Under the pieces are notes generated by a model, which was given only the letters and a program-made list of their open reading frames with translations, was not told the origin of the DNA and did no database searches. A stretch of 64,000 nucleotides of DNA from Warburgia ugandensis (Eukaryota > Streptophyta > Magnoliopsida > Canellales > Canellaceae), in contig CP141131.1 in NCBI GenBank assembly GCA_035236585.1, forward strand, positions 19,257,103 to 19,321,102. Reading direction: 5' to 3'. Below are positions 1-12,122 of the stretch, piece after piece. The position numbers were made by a program, and so were the translations under genes. Within the stretch, counting starts at the first letter, position 1. Each line of letters starts with the position of its first letter.

Positions 1-435
1 AAGCAAGCCACTGATGGACGCCACGGAAATACTTTCACCAGTACCAATGCTACTATTACCACCAACGCGTTTACGTAAAAGTTTAGTGTTTTTTGAGTTA
101 AAAAAAAATAAAAAATCATATTTTATAAATTTATCATCAAATTTTTATGAGCTTTGCAAAATTTTATTCTGTTAATTTTTTACCTTTTTTTATATTTTTT
201 TCAAAAATTTGATATTAGTTTTTTCTATTTCTATCTATTAATGAAAATATCTGAAATTGATCGTGTTAGATAGATGATGTTGAGAATAAGAAGATTCAAG
301 CCTTGTATTTTTAATTTTCATTGAAAAAGACATCTAATAAAAAGCTTAAAGTCTACTACTTGTAGCTGTTTGTGTAAATAGTAGTAATTATTTGCTTATG
401 TTTTAAATGTATTTTAAATAGTATTTTTAATTTAT
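1..435. other. AT-rich DNA, no confident gene
   Basis: The first 80 bases can be read as an open frame ending in TAA at about 76-80, rich in Thr and Asn, which might be the end of an exon that begins outside the window. Nothing supports it further. The rest is A/T-rich with poly-A and poly-T runs and leads into the truncated LINE at about 436. Confidence 0.4.
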
Positions 436-2106
436 TTGCTTAGGTGCATTAGAAGCGATGATCAAAGGGTATTAGTCAAAGACACTGAGATCAAACAAAG
501 GTGGGAAATCTACTTCCAAAAATTGCTAAATGACAATGGCCCTGAGAATAGAGGAATTGAAAATACTATAAATCTAAATAACACTGGATATTATAGATAT
601 GAACGTAGGATTAAAATGCTTGAAGTAAAAGAGGCCTTGAGAAAGATGAAATCAGGAAAGGCCATGGGGCCTGATGGTATACCAATAGAGGTTTGGAAGC
701 ATATGGGAGATATTGGGGTAGTTTGGTTGACCAAGTTGTTTAACAAGATTATAAAATCAAAGAAAATGCACGATGAGTGGAGGAAAAGCTCTGTTGTACC
801 GTCTATAAGAATAAAGGAGACATTAATTGCGCACTAATTATCGAGGATCAAACTTATGAGCCACACCATGAAACTTTTTGAAAGAGTCATTGAGAAGAGG
901 CTACGACATGAAACAAGTGTATCGGAGAATCGGTTTGGTTTCATGCACAGGAGGTCTACCATGGAAGCTATTTTCTTACTAAGACAATTAGTAGAGAAAT
1001 ATAGGAGAGGAGAAAAGACCTACACATGGTCTTTATTGACTTAGAGAAGGCTTATGATAGAGTCCCTAGAGAGTTAATATGGAGGGTGTTAGGTGTTAAA
1101 GGGGTTTCTCGGGGGTATATAGACATAATTAAAGATATGTATGAGGGAGCAAGAACAAATGTTAAGAGCACTAGTGGCGTATTTGGTGATTTTCCTGTCC
1201 TTTGTCGGATTGCACCAAGGATCGGCATTAAGTCCATACCTTTTCACATTAGTTATGGATGAGTTAACAAAACATCTGCATGAGGAGATTCCACAGTGCA
1301 TGCTATTTGCGGACGATATAGTCTACTTGATGAGACGAGGAGGGTGTCAACATAAAGCTAGAGCTATGGAGAGAAGCGATAGAATCGAAAGGATTTAAAA
1401 TTAGTAGAACTAAGACGGAATATATGGAATGTAATTTTAGCAAGGAGAGTAGGAGTGGAGCACCGGTCAGATTGATAACCAAGAGGTCCCCATGAGAGAC
1501 CACTTAGATACTTAGGATCATTGATCCATGAGAGTGGAGAGATTGAGAGGGAGGTTACCCGAGAGAATCCAAGCGGGTTGGAACAAATGGAGATGTGCAT
1601 CGGGGGTTTTATGTGATCGGCGGGTGCCACTCAAACTAAAGGGAAAATTCTATGGGATGGTATAAGGTAGGCCATGCTCTATGGATCGAGTGTTGGGCGG
1701 TTAAGGAACATCATACTCATAGGTGAGTGTTGCGAGAAATGAGGATGTTGAGATGGATGAGTGGTAAGACAAGAAAGGATAGAATTAGAAATGAAAATAT
1801 TAGAAGAAATTTAGGGATAGCACCAATAGGTAACAAGATGAGGGAGATTAGACTTAGATGGTTTGGACATGTTCAAAGGAGGCCAACAACGGCACCAGTT
1901 AGAAGGTGTGAGGCAATACAAGTTGAAGGTTCTAAAAGAAGCGAGGGAAGGCCCAAAAGAACGTGGATAGAAGTGGTGAGGAAAGATTTAAAAACTTTGG
2001 GACTAAATGAAGCCATGGTATTTAATAGAGTGGAATGGAGGAATAAGATTCATGTGGCCGACCCCTAATTGGGATAAGGTCTTGATGATGATGATGATGA
2101 TGATGT
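436..2106 (+). mobile_element. RTE-type LINE, 5'-truncated and decayed, with (GAT)n tail
   Basis: This is a non-LTR retrotransposon reverse transcriptase broken by frameshifts. In order one sees the RT finger with a KAMGPDGIP motif (about 655-690), a palm segment with [12 protein letters not shown] (about 1030-1070), the QGSALSP turn (about 1220), the catalytic FADD box (about 1308-1320), and a conserved C-terminal tail with MLRWMSGKTR, RWFGHVQR and GRPKRTWIEVVRKDL (1727-2068). It ends in a short GAT/TGA repeat at about 2085-2106, a 3' end that I associate with plant RTE elements. No endonuclease domain is present, so it was 5'-truncated. Two other copies at 39.47 and 62.45 kb share the same tail. 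It cannot encode a working protein. The clade call rests on remembered motifs; a general LINE call is certain. Confidence 0.85.
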
Positions 2107-3604
2107 TTTTATTGATCTAAAGCAGTTATTAGATTTTAATTTGTGTTAGGAAGAGTTTTATATTAATTTTTAGTGAAAATTAAAATTAAAATTGTTGAAT
2201 TTCATTAAAGAAGCTTAACAAGTACAGTTGTACAAGTTGGTGAACATAGCATGTTTACGATTAAATATTTCACTATTGGTTAGTTTTTGTTAAAATCTAG
2301 CAACGTTATTAGATTTCTTGTTATTGAATTGTGGTAGATACTAAGTTTCGCTAAAAATTTTCATCAAAAAGTCACTGAACTTAGTGGCTAAAGTTGGTAA
2401 TTTAATTACGTATGCATCTATAAAGTGGAAGGTTTGCTAGAACGTAGTGAGAGAGAGAAACAGAGAAGGATAACACCTGAATTTTGAAAAACTAACAAGG
2501 AGAATACTTACTAACACAAGGTCAATTTTGCAAAGTTCACTAAAATTTAATACCAAATTTGTAAAACTCTAAAAATATTAAAATTTTTGCAAAAATATCA
2601 AAATATAATGATATTTTTGCAAAAAAAAAAAAACCCTAAAATCAATCATGAAAGAGGACTGCATCCCCAACAAATGCATGTAAATTTATGGGAAACCAAC
2701 TACAATAGGCCCCACCAATGCTTCATCCGGCCCGTATATCTGATTACTCCAACAATGGAGATCTAAAACAGATGCCAATTGTGCAATTCTGTCGGCCGTT
2801 TATGGTCCTCAGTATATTGGGACCACGGATGAATGGTCTAGATCTCCAAATAATTGAACCTCACAATGTCGTTCGCTTTTCGGTTGACAAATTTCCATGT
2901 ACTATTTTTGACAGTGAAATGAGCAGCGAGGCTCAGAGAATCGACGGTTCGGATGATGAGAGAGTTTTGTCCGCACCTTCGGCGTCGCTTTCCTGAAACG
3001 AAGGCAGTCTTCTTCCTGTTATCCTTCACATGGCTATTTTGTCTTTGTCCACGTATGGAAGATTATGCGAAAACGATGACTTGTGCTGTTTGTGGGCCAA
3101 ACTTGGCAGAATCCAAAGTTGGAGCACTGCATTATGGAACGCTCGATCTGATTTTCATCCTGCGGAAATCTCATCTGCCTTCCGCTGAGGATCGTTGATA
3201 GTCTGTATTTGTGGGTCCTCCGAGAAAGAAATGGTCTAGACAATGACTTCAAGGTTAACGACAACTCCACCGACGACGCGAAAGCTCCTCTTCTTCAGCC
3301 GACTAAATTTGAACCATTAATTTTTGTTGCATTATACCTTAAAAATGAGATATCGGTTTCGATTGTAAATGAACGATATCGATGATGGGAGACAAACTTG
3401 AATGGTCTCAATCACAGATGAGTTCTGTCAATGTGGGCCAGAGGTCAAGCGCCGTGCTGATCCTTGCTAAAATCCGTGGATGAATTGAGATTCGAAAAAT
3501 CGGTTGTCTGGCGGCCGTCAATGTGGAAGTTAATTTGATTTGGACATAAGCATCCAATCAATCATCCATTGTCTCCAATCAGCCCACCCACGGTGTTAAA
3601 ATTG
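2107..3604. other. Intergenic DNA, no recognised gene
   Basis: A/T-rich DNA with a small perfect-looking hairpin at 2584-2625. The 2700-3300 part is less A/T-rich and holds open frames of 80-90 codons, such as 2953-3198, but none has recognisable motifs or a supported start. It may be regulatory DNA or an old gene remnant. Confidence 0.4.
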
Positions 3605-3606
3605 GG

Positions 3607-4275
3607 ATATTTGTAACAAGAGCCTCTACTTTGAACTATTTGCAAGTAAGGACAGAACCAGCACTATCATTTTAATGGCAAATTTATTTTTGAATATAAA
3701 GTGCCCAAATTACTCTTTGTGCAAATCTTTAGATTATTTTGTAGGTATTGGAAATGCACAAATAATTTTTTAACATTATATAATTACTTAAAGAGTTTTT
3801 TTTTTTTCTCTCTGTAGAAACTAACTCCCCATTGGAATATAGTCTAAATGTTAACACGAAGGTTGTTCTTACCAAGTATTTCTAAATTACACATCTCCCT
3901 TTTATAGCAGGTTGGTGGATCATAACCCTGATGATATAACATAATGAGCAGTTCCTCTATCTCGCATAATTAGGCGAAGGAAAAAGATAAAGAATAACAA
4001 GAAAAAGATAGAATTAGAATTGAACAACCTTACAAGCATCTTTTATTCATACGGCTCCGCAATGAAATTTTCTTCTTCTTTTTTTTCTGTTGAAGAAAGA
4101 GATAAATAGAATCATCAGACCCAGATCATTTAATGATCCATTTACCATCTTTCCTTTTGGAGACGTCAAAAAAATACTAGATGGTTCCGTTGCTTTATAT
4201 ATTTGATAAAAAAAGAAGAAGGCAAGTGTCTTTTATAAATAGTTCAAAGTAGAGGCCTTTTTCTTGCAAATATTT
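3607..4275. mobile_element. Probable non-autonomous TIR element (MITE-like, about 0.67 kb)
   Basis: The left end (3607-3646) and the right end (4231-4275) are inverted repeats of about 40 bp, sharing the core CCTCTACTTTGAACTATTT on opposite strands. Between them there is no coding potential, only A/T-rich DNA. The flanks ttaaaattg (left) and ttggaattg (right) could be a decayed 9-bp target duplication, which would point to a Mutator-like source, but two of nine bases differ. Confidence 0.6.
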
Positions 4276-4276
4276 A

Positions 4277-5745
4277 GTTGGAATTGTATCCTTGCCAAGC
4301 GTTTGGAAATCTAAAATATTTATGTAACGTTCCATATTTTTTAGACTATGTTTCTTTGGGTAAAAATTACGACCACCAATATTTATTAATTTCTTTAAAG
4401 ATTAAAAAATTAATTAGAATAATCTAAATGTATTAAATTTATATTAATTATATATTTTTGGTATTCCAAACATGATGAATGGACTAATCTACATAAAAGT
4501 GTTTCGTAGTGCATGCAAAGCTGCGTGGACTCTTTCCACCTCAGGAGTGGCAATCTCATCAAAGGCATCAAAATCATTAGACTTCTGTGAGTTTGTCGAC
4601 TTATTCACATGACAGTCCTGACAGGGAAGGGCAAGCCTTGTCCCGGTATGCAAGAATGCTAAATCAAAGTGCTGATAAACACTTCGAGTCCAAAGATCTC
4701 CGACTTTTGCGAGGTAGGGTTAACCTATAGATAATCTATCTAGTTCATCTAATTGCTTTCGCTTACAAAAATCATGTGAATTGGGACGTGACAAGATGGC
4801 GCTTTGCATTTTTGAATACAGACAGTTGTTTACAAAATTTCTAGCCGTCCGTGAAAAGAAGAACTTTTTAGACGCTTGAATCGTCTAACTTATATTAATT
4901 TTAGAATAACATAAAATTAAAGTAAAATAAATTAGATAAACTAGGTGCATCATTTATATATATATGCCCCTTCATGCAAAAAGTTGGGAGCATTTTAAGC
5001 CTTACCAATGCTTTGATTTAGCATGGTCCCCGATCCACGCTCCAAAAAACCACTGCCGAGAACGAGTTCAGGTTTGCCAGTTGGGGGACCACCTGAATAG
5101 GTAGGTGCATAGCTGATCTCTGATCTCGGTGGTCCAAATTACAACATGAAACCGATTGCAATTGTTCAAGCGGTGGGCCCCGGATCAAAAGGTGCACCTG
5201 CGATTTGACTGCAGGTAGTCTAGGATCAGCCAATTAAAGCTGAATAAAAGTTAATCGTACACATTCAAGATGCACAAGTCCATTTACAAATGATAGACTC
5301 ATATCGTCCACGTAAATTTGGTTTATGGCCCACATATTGCGATCCACTTTTGTCGCTGGTCCCAAATCCCTCCTGTCTTTCCCATTTAGGGCGAGACACC
5401 CAATGCCAGAAAGTCGTATTCCGAGCTGTCATTGCATGGGCTGCATGCAACGTTCTTCTGCACGAAAATGTTTCGTGTCCAACTACCGTCGGTTCTTGAA
5501 TTGTTGGGGATAGAAATTGATCCAACGGTAAGGAGCTTTGCTTTGACCTTTCATGAATGACAGAAGCTGTTGGGGCCCACCCGTTCGCTTGTCAGATTGT
5601 TATTTAATGGCCAGCAGATGCCCCTCCGGGGAAGTTTCTTTCACACAGTTATAGCACCGTTCATCTCTCTTTGGCTTGGGATTTTATAGTTTTTATGTGC
5701 TGTTTTTCTTTATCTGAATTTGATCGTGACGGAAAAATAGATCTC
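4277..5745. other. Intergenic DNA, no recognised gene
   Basis: No family was recognised. The open frames at 5018-5525 on both strands overlap each other and have no known motif. A short TA run lies at about 4955-4966. Confidence 0.4.
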
Positions 5746-5905
5746 TAAGGGTTTTTCGTCGCGTGACCTTGAAGTCATGGGTTTAAGTCGTGAAAATAGT
5801 TTCTTATAAAAATATAAGATAAAGCTGCGTATTATAAATTCTTGTGGTCCGCCCTTCTACAAATCCTGCATATACAGAAGCTCCGTGTATGGGAGCTATC
5901 CTTAT
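5746..5905 (+). mobile_element. Au-like SINE, degenerate
   Basis: The copy has the promoter-side text of the family (gtgaccttgaagtcatggg), the middle (aagataaagctgcgta), the cttgtggtccgccctt box and the 3' segment. The tRNA-like A-box end is missing or mutated. Old copy. Confidence 0.7.
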
Positions 5906-6172
5906 TAGAAATATAAGCCGGAAAACAGATCTCTGAATCTTGCCCAAGTCTGGCAAGAGCCCAACTCTTACATGAAGAGAGGAACTGCAGCTCATTATTA
6001 CTTTCGTTCCCACCCTTGCTTACTTTTCTGTAATGGCTTCACTGAAATTTGGCATTTAGGTGCTATTTCCTCTCTTGAGGCTGCAGATTATGCATTTACC
6101 ATACCATCTCAAGTTGCTTTCAGGTGGCTTTGACCAAAGGTTGACTTGCAGTAATCAAATATGAGGTAGTTC

Positions 6173-6336
6173 TGGAACATGAAGCTCTCGCCTATGTAGG
6201 GTCCGGGGAAGGGGTGGACCACAAGGGCCTAAGTACACAGCCTTGCATTTTGCAAGAGGCTGTTTTCACACCTTGAACGCTTGACCTCAAGGTCACGCGA
6301 TGACAACTTTTACCATTACACCAAGGCTCCCCTTCT
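6173..6336 (-). mobile_element. Au-like SINE with target-site duplication
   Basis: Nearly full-length minus-strand copy: aggctcccctt head complement at the right end and the agctctcgcctatg tail at the left. The flanks repeat agtaatcaaatatgaggta at about 6152-6170 and 6337-6355, a target-site duplication typical of LINE-mobilised SINEs. Confidence 0.88.
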
Positions 6337-6357
6337 AGTAATCAAATATGAGGTAAG

Positions 6358-7637
6358 TTCCATAATGGGCCTGACTTGTGGTTCATCCAGCCCATGTATT
6401 ATTTGATTTTTCTCACCTAGGATATATTCTAGTACCCGAATATATAAGACTAAAGTATGTTGGTGTAGGGTTCGGAAATGATGGATGTTGGCTTTGCTAA
6501 GCCTTTGCCCACAACTATAATATGTGAAATAAGATGAGGCCACACCAAATCTCTATCTCATCATCAGGGTGTAGCATCCCAATTCCATGCAGCCTGCCCT
6601 AGACTCGCATGACATATATCAAAGTAAATTAGCTCTAATACCATTCAAGCTAAAAGCCTCCATTCACTTCAGCACACGCTTGTAAACTTATTGTGTAAAT
6701 AGATTTTCACAAGCTCTTATTTCTAAAATATATATAAAAATAGTTCGTAAACATCCAAAAAATACTCGACAAAACTGATAGATAAGAAACCTAAGTATGC
6801 ATCCTAACCATCCGATCACAATCAAGAACCTTGATTGATGATAAGATATAACAAAGTCATAATATAATATCAAGAAATCTTTTCCAAGCACGTATTTTAT
6901 TCAATATCAGTCTACTGGCTTTCCCAACAATGCCTCAACTAACAATCATAGCCATAGAAAACATGCCAAAGTTTTGTCACCAAATCAATATCCTAGCAAA
7001 ATGAAGGTTACTAAGGGCACAAGGGTCACCTATGTATGAGACGGGCTTGAACCCCGTACTCATAGGTAATGGTCTCTGGAGCAAGTGTAGTATGATATAC
7101 ACACCATAGTCTACGTGTAAAAAGCTAAAAATAATCTCGAACTACGGTACATAAAAGCATAATTACACTATGCAGGACAAAGTCCTCGACTTGTATTGTC
7201 CACCTCATATACATCAGATATCTCATCTTGGCACATGAAGAGGCACCTGATCACCCTGATCTCCTAAAGAATCAAGGCAGGCTACCACCTCCTCATGGTT
7301 GGCATCATCCCAGCATGTAATCACGTCAGACTAGCATGTTGATGATCATTAGTTAACTACACCATAAATTAACTAATTATCCTAGTTCTGTAGCATGCAT
7401 TATCTTGAGCCTGCAATATGAGTAAATACAATATTTTCAATAATTAAGCACAATATAGTTACACCTATCACCATGTATGAATGAACCAGAATTTTACATA
7501 TTCATGTAAAATAAATGAGAGACCATTCTAATATCTAACATGCACTAGCCAATGCAACTACTAAACTCTTGTGGTTACGTTCCCTTTTATCTGAGCTTGG
7601 TCTCTAAGTCCTCTAAAAAAGAAAAAGAAAAAAAAAA
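6358..7637. other. Intergenic DNA, no recognised gene
   Basis: A/T-rich, no coding motif recognised on either strand. Frames at 6316-6543 and 6688-6891 (minus) are short and featureless. Confidence 0.4.
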
Positions 7638-7816
7638 AGGCCAGTCCCAGTGCACGAAGCTTCCTCCTATGCAGGATCTGGGGAAGGGGTAGACCACAAG
7701 GGCCTATAGTATGCAGCTTTATCTTGCATTTTGCAAGAGGCTGATTCCATGCCTTAAACCTGTGACCTTAAGGTCACATGGCGATAATTTTTACCGTTGC
7801 GCCAAAGATCCCCTTC
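7638..7816 (-). mobile_element. Au-like SINE
   Basis: Full-length minus-strand copy from the gccagtcccagtgcacgaag tail to the gccaaagatccccttct head. No clear target duplication. Confidence 0.85.
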
Positions 7817-9722
7817 TTAGTCACAAGTCATCTATGGCTAGCTCTGTATTTATGGTGTGACAATTTTGACGCCACTTACATTTCGAAAATCTCAGCTTTC
7901 GTGCCAAATGAAACAATATCGAAGTGGACTTTCACTTTGTAGAGGGTCAGATTGCAAATGGACGTTTTGCATGTTCATTTCATCTCTACTCATGATCGAG
8001 TCGCCCATATACTTACATAGCCATTGAGCATTTATCTTTTCATTGATATGCAGGTCATATATCTAAATTTTTGCAATAGTTTATGGTACAAGTAGAGAGT
8101 TGGTTATTTTGCGGTTCAAGTCGTTTGTGTATACTTTTAAAGTTGTTTAGGACTAAACGACTTCAAAAGTCAATCACTTTTAAAGTCGTTTATTTGTAAA
8201 TGATTTTATCGTTTAGTCCTACTCGACTTTAAAAGTTCTTCACTTTCAAGTCTTTATTTTTAAAGTTATTATTTTTTTTAAACAACGTATAAAATATTTA
8301 TGAAGTCGGTTGTCAAAACAACAACTTCTTTATACTGACTTTAAAAGCCTCGTATAGTAATGTCGACACAATATGCCGATGAGTCAAAGTTAACTTTTTT
8401 AAGTCATCACCGAGCTTTAAACTAGAACAAAGGAGAAAATGAATACTTTCTCAAAGAGTTTTCAGTCCTCTAGCTCATTTGGGTTCAAGCCACCTACGCA
8501 CCTCAAATAAGGAACCAAACTCAGAAATGAATGGGTTATCACCATTCTTCGTAGTTAATAATGACTTGATGGTTCTCAAAAGCCAAAATAAGTTGGTTTT
8601 TAGTTCGTTTTCCGGTTTTAATATGCCTGGCCGTTCAACTTAAACAGCCTAAGCAAACCTACAGCTTTTGGCTCTATTTGATTTCTGTGGGACTGAAATG
8701 GTATGGCCAATAAAACCATATGTTCTGGTTGGATCTGAAGATTAGATCCAACAGTTAAGATCATCCAAATGCTATGCTACTCACCCATAGACATGTGTAA
8801 TTTATTCTACAGTTTTTTCCATATAATTGCAGGTGGGATTAATTGCACGATTGGACACTTAGTAGCTAAGCTACTAAGACTGCTTTTGGCAACAATTTTC
8901 TTCCTTTCTATTTCTAGAGTATAGATGGAGACACTATAAAATCTTTCCCAAAAGAAAAAACTACAGAATCGCTTTTCTGGGGAATGCTAGACCAAAGGCC
9001 TCGTAGCGTACTTATCTAGAAGCACCCCTCGTTCTGTTTGGAAGTGGCCCATTGTTGGATAATCCGAGCCATTGATTTCATTTCTCCGGTCTTTGATAAG
9101 CAAAAAATCAACATGATTGATTCTAACATTCAGAAAAAATGTGTCTTTGATAGTTATTTTTATGCTGTTCTTTATATAAATTTTCTAACCATATGTTTTC
9201 TTGAGATAAATAGTGCAATTTTAAAAAATCTTGTAACTAATTAATCCACATAATGTTTTGACAGTTTGATTTCCAGGACAGGAATAATAAGATGAATAGG
9301 TTCAATCATTCAACTTTCCAGTGAAAGCACTTATAAAAACAAAACTTTTTCAGACTTGTTTTAGTGTTTCTTACAAATAGAAACACGAGAAATTCCAGAA
9401 ACACCTTTCCTAAATAGATCCTAAAGATTAGCTTTAGTTATTGATGGGATCCAAATAGCAAACTTGTGTTATGTGTGGTGATGTGCTCAACTGGATCTAT
9501 ATATTTTTAGGAGTAGCATTGCTTGTTGATCAAATTACCCGTACAAGAATGGTGTGCTTACATTTTGTTGTGTGAAGAGAAAGAGAGAGAGAGTGTGTGT
9601 CATAGTTTTAATGTTGACAGGCGGCGGCTCAGATGTCCAAGGTTATTTAGCAGAGTTGTAGACTCACTCTCAATTTGAGTCGATTTGTATGAGTTTTTGG
9701 AACAATATTTTCATAGAAGTTT
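7817..9722. other. Intergenic DNA with a short repeat-rich patch
   Basis: No gene recognised. At 8090-8360 the motif cttttaaagtcgttta recurs in both orientations, with the palindrome gtttaggactaaac near 8147. The frame at 9038-9244 has no known motif. Confidence 0.4.
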
Positions 9723-9734
9723 TCAATTTGAGAG

Positions 9735-9876
9735 AACTCAAGGTCATGGATTCAAGGCGTAGAATTAACTTTTTGCAAAATGTAAGATAAGGCTGACTGC
9801 TATAGACCCTTGTAGTCTACCCTTTCCTTAAAACCCGCATAGGCGAGAGCTTAGTGCTTGGAGTTGCCTTTTTTAT
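9735..9876 (+). mobile_element. Au-like SINE, 5'-truncated, with target-site duplication
   Basis: Plus-strand copy starting inside the B-box region (ctcaaggtcatggattcaag) and running to the gttgcctttt tail. The A-box end is missing. The sequence tcaatttgagaga flanks both sides (about 9722-9734 and 9880-9892), so the truncation probably happened at insertion. Confidence 0.75.
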
Positions 9877-9900
9877 GTTCTCAATTTGAGAGAGTCGAGT

Positions 9901-10128
9901 CTACTTCACATCACTTCCATCCTCGTTCGGTTCTATCTCTTCACCTTTAAGCAAAGGTAGTAGCCTGTCCAGCTCCTCCACACGGATGCCATCATCTTCG
10001 TTAACTACAAATGGACCATAAAGCAGTCTCTTTGCACTGTTTTCTACAATTCCACTTGATGGGATCATGCCGGTCAGACTCTTTATCCATGAGAGGGTCT
10101 TCAGGCTTGCAGAAGATAATCTAAAATA
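9901..10128 (-). CDS. Unidentified protein, probable terminal exon
   Basis: On the minus strand a pyrimidine-rich stretch ending in AG just above 10128 could be a splice acceptor. The open frame below it runs about 75 codons to a TAG stop at 9901-9903. The peptide is not low in complexity: it contains RLLYGPFVVNEDDGIRVEEL and ends in an acidic tail, EEIEPNEDGSDVK. It has the look of a conserved C-terminus, but I do not recognise the family. Another minus frame upstream (10121-10378) ends FWQRWKRKKLLF and might be a preceding exon or a 5' part. No whole gene can be assembled. It could be a real short gene, a gene fragment or a pseudogene. Confidence 0.35.
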   Translation of the reverse strand, partial: YFRLSSASLKTLSWIKSLTGMIPSSGIVENSAKRLLYGPFVVNEDDGIRVEELDRLLPLLKGEEIEPNEDGSDVK

Positions 10129-10416
10129 GAAGTTTTTTTCTTTTCCATCTTTGCCAGAATGATCCAACTGCCTCTTTGATCTCTGTCATATCCAAAGCTG
10201 GCATATGCCTCGAGAGTCGTCCGATGGAAGTTGGACGGTAAATGAAAGCAGATGCATTAGAAGTCAGACAGAAGGAAGCGGTCCACGTGCATCCGTGGAA
10301 TCCCAACCTCTCTCTCTCTCTCCTTCTCTCTCCGTGGACATTTCTGAGATCGAATGTGAGAGTAGGCTTCAATCCCATCTGAAGAGTCGTGCTCCTTTTC
10401 GCCCCCAGCTGCTGAA

Positions 10417-10671
10417 ATGAAAGGTTGGCTCGTGAAGAATGCGACGCCTCTTTTCGGCGTTTCCTTTGTTTCCGGGTCTACCACGACAACAAGTTTCAGA
10501 AATTTCCGACGGCCGATATTTGGTTGTGCATCTCCCCTCGAGTCCCTACTTTGCCTGGGATTACATTTAAGGGATGACGATCCGGCATCCCATTCAACAG
10601 TTTCATTACAAACAGAAGCCAAGACAGTCTCAGATCCAATTGCAGATATTGTTGGGGAAAGAAGAAAATGA
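10417..10671 (+). CDS. Unidentified small ORF (84 codons)
   Basis: An ATG frame follows a CT-rich stretch (about 10300-10335) that resembles a plant 5' UTR. The peptide starts MKGWLVKNATPLFG and is Ser/Thr-rich, which might suit an organelle-targeting N-terminus. No known domain is visible. An overlapping minus frame (10257-10790) is open over 177 codons, so the true coding strand is uncertain. A copia fragment begins only about 75 bases downstream and may have cut a gene short. Confidence 0.25.
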   Translation: MKGWLVKNATPLFGVSFVSGSTTTTSFRNFRRPIFGCASPLESLLCLGLHLRDDDPASHSTVSLQTEAKTVSDPIADIVGERRK

Positions 10672-10744
10672 AATACAAACAGGGGGACTCGGTTGCTCTC
10701 TCTTGGTGCTGATTCTACGCAGTACAAACGCATGGTTGGATGAC

Positions 10745-11060
10745 TACAGTATTTGAGGTTCTCCAATCTAGATATTGCTTTCAGTGTCAACCAAGTTTGT
10801 CAGCATAAGCCAACCCCTTGTACTCATTTCCAAATTGTCAAACAAACTTTTCGATACGTTAAAGGCACACTTCAACATGGGTCATGCTTTCACCGTTCTG
10901 CTGATTCTGATAGAGATTGGATAGGTGATCCAAATGACCGGAGATTTACATCTAGTTTGTGCATTTTCATGGGCCCTAATCTTCTCTCTTAGATGGTTAA
11001 GAAACATTTACAGTTTCTCGTTCGAGTGCCGATGCTGAATCTCCACACTAGCCATTCTAA
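10745..11060 (+). mobile_element. Ty1/copia RT-RNase H fragment
   Basis: The frame contains FSNLDIAFSVNQVCQH, FRYVKGTLQHG and DRDWIGDPNDRRFTS, matching the copia region between reverse transcriptase and RNase H (usual form: TRPDIAFSVN, RYLKGT, SDADWAGD). It ends in a frameshift near 10990 and decays by 11060. Isolated fragment without LTRs. Confidence 0.85.
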
Positions 11061-11167
11061 CAGGCATCTAAAATTATGTAGTTGAATTATCTATTTCGAT
11101 GAGCTTGGCTTTTCATTATTCACACCATGAACATTGTTCTGTGATAACCCGTTAGCTATCTAAAAAA

Positions 11168-11350
11168 AGGGCAGAGCAGCCTCAGTGCATGAAGTTCCCG
11201 CTTATATGGGGACCGGGGAAGGGGCGGACCACAAGGGTAGATAATACGAAGTCTTATCTTGTATTTTGTAAGAGGCTGTTTGTAAGCCTTGAGCCCATGA
11301 CCTCAAAGTCACATGGTGACAACTCTACTGTTGCACCAAGACTCCCCTTC
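11168..11350 (-). mobile_element. Au-like SINE
   Basis: Full-length minus-strand copy, from gggcagagcagcctcagtgc (tail) to accaagactccccttc (head). Slight variation in the middle; no certain target duplication. Confidence 0.85.
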
Positions 11351-12122
11351 AACCTGTCGCTATCTACATGGTTCCTAATCCAGCATTTCATGGAAGGACT
11401 CGTTGTGACGAGATTGATCATCACTTCGTTCAAGAGCCTCTTATTTACCCATCCATGCAAATTCGACATGTTTCTTCTCCAAGTTAACTTGGAGACATTT
11501 TCACCAAGCGATTCCCACAGGATTGCTTTAGACTTTTACCGACAAGCTTCAACTTCATTCTATATACACCGTTTCGCGCTTGAAGGGGTAGTGTTACAGA
11601 GAAAGTTGCTTATTGTATCTTTCTTAATCTTCTATGACTTGATTGCCTCTTTCTTTGTTGTATATATGAAGATAGTCTTCATGCTTTTGTAAGCCCCATC
11701 ATCAGGTGTATATAAATGCAAGGCAATACAACTGCCCTAGTTGGCTAACTCATTCAAGAACATTGTGTTTCTATGTTATTAAGCCAAGTAGGATTTAACA
11801 CCAATTTTAATTTCCTTGAATCCTCAATCTCTTGGTTGTGAGAGCAGGGACTCAACCAAAAAATATATGGGGCAGTCACATATTTGCACCTTTTCTTTCC
11901 CCTGCCCCCCTCCTACAACATGCAAAACTAAAGAAGGGCTGTGTTATCTTTGCTAGGTCCTACATGTTCCTCTTTCTATCCAGAGAAAATTGTAGAAAGA
12001 AAACGCAAAATGGAAGCACCCACTCAGGTTTTGTCATAGATGTCCCCACTTTCGGATGAAGGAGTCCCATCTTTGGATGATTGAAACTGCCAAGTTCGTC
12101 TCGCTCATCTGGTTCGATGTCT
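11351..12122. other. Intergenic DNA, no recognised gene
   Basis: The frame at 11189-11692 runs out of the SINE into flanking DNA and is not a gene. Nothing else is recognised. Confidence 0.4.

Noticed and set aside
5265-5525. Overlapping frames at 5.3-5.5 kb
   Set aside because: Open frames occur on both strands in all registers, without codon structure or known motif.
10257-10790. 177-codon minus-strand frame
   Set aside because: No recognisable motif, no supported start, and it overlaps an equally plausible plus-strand frame; kept only as a note.
11189-11692. 167-codon plus-strand frame
   Set aside because: It starts inside a minus-strand SINE and runs into flanking DNA.
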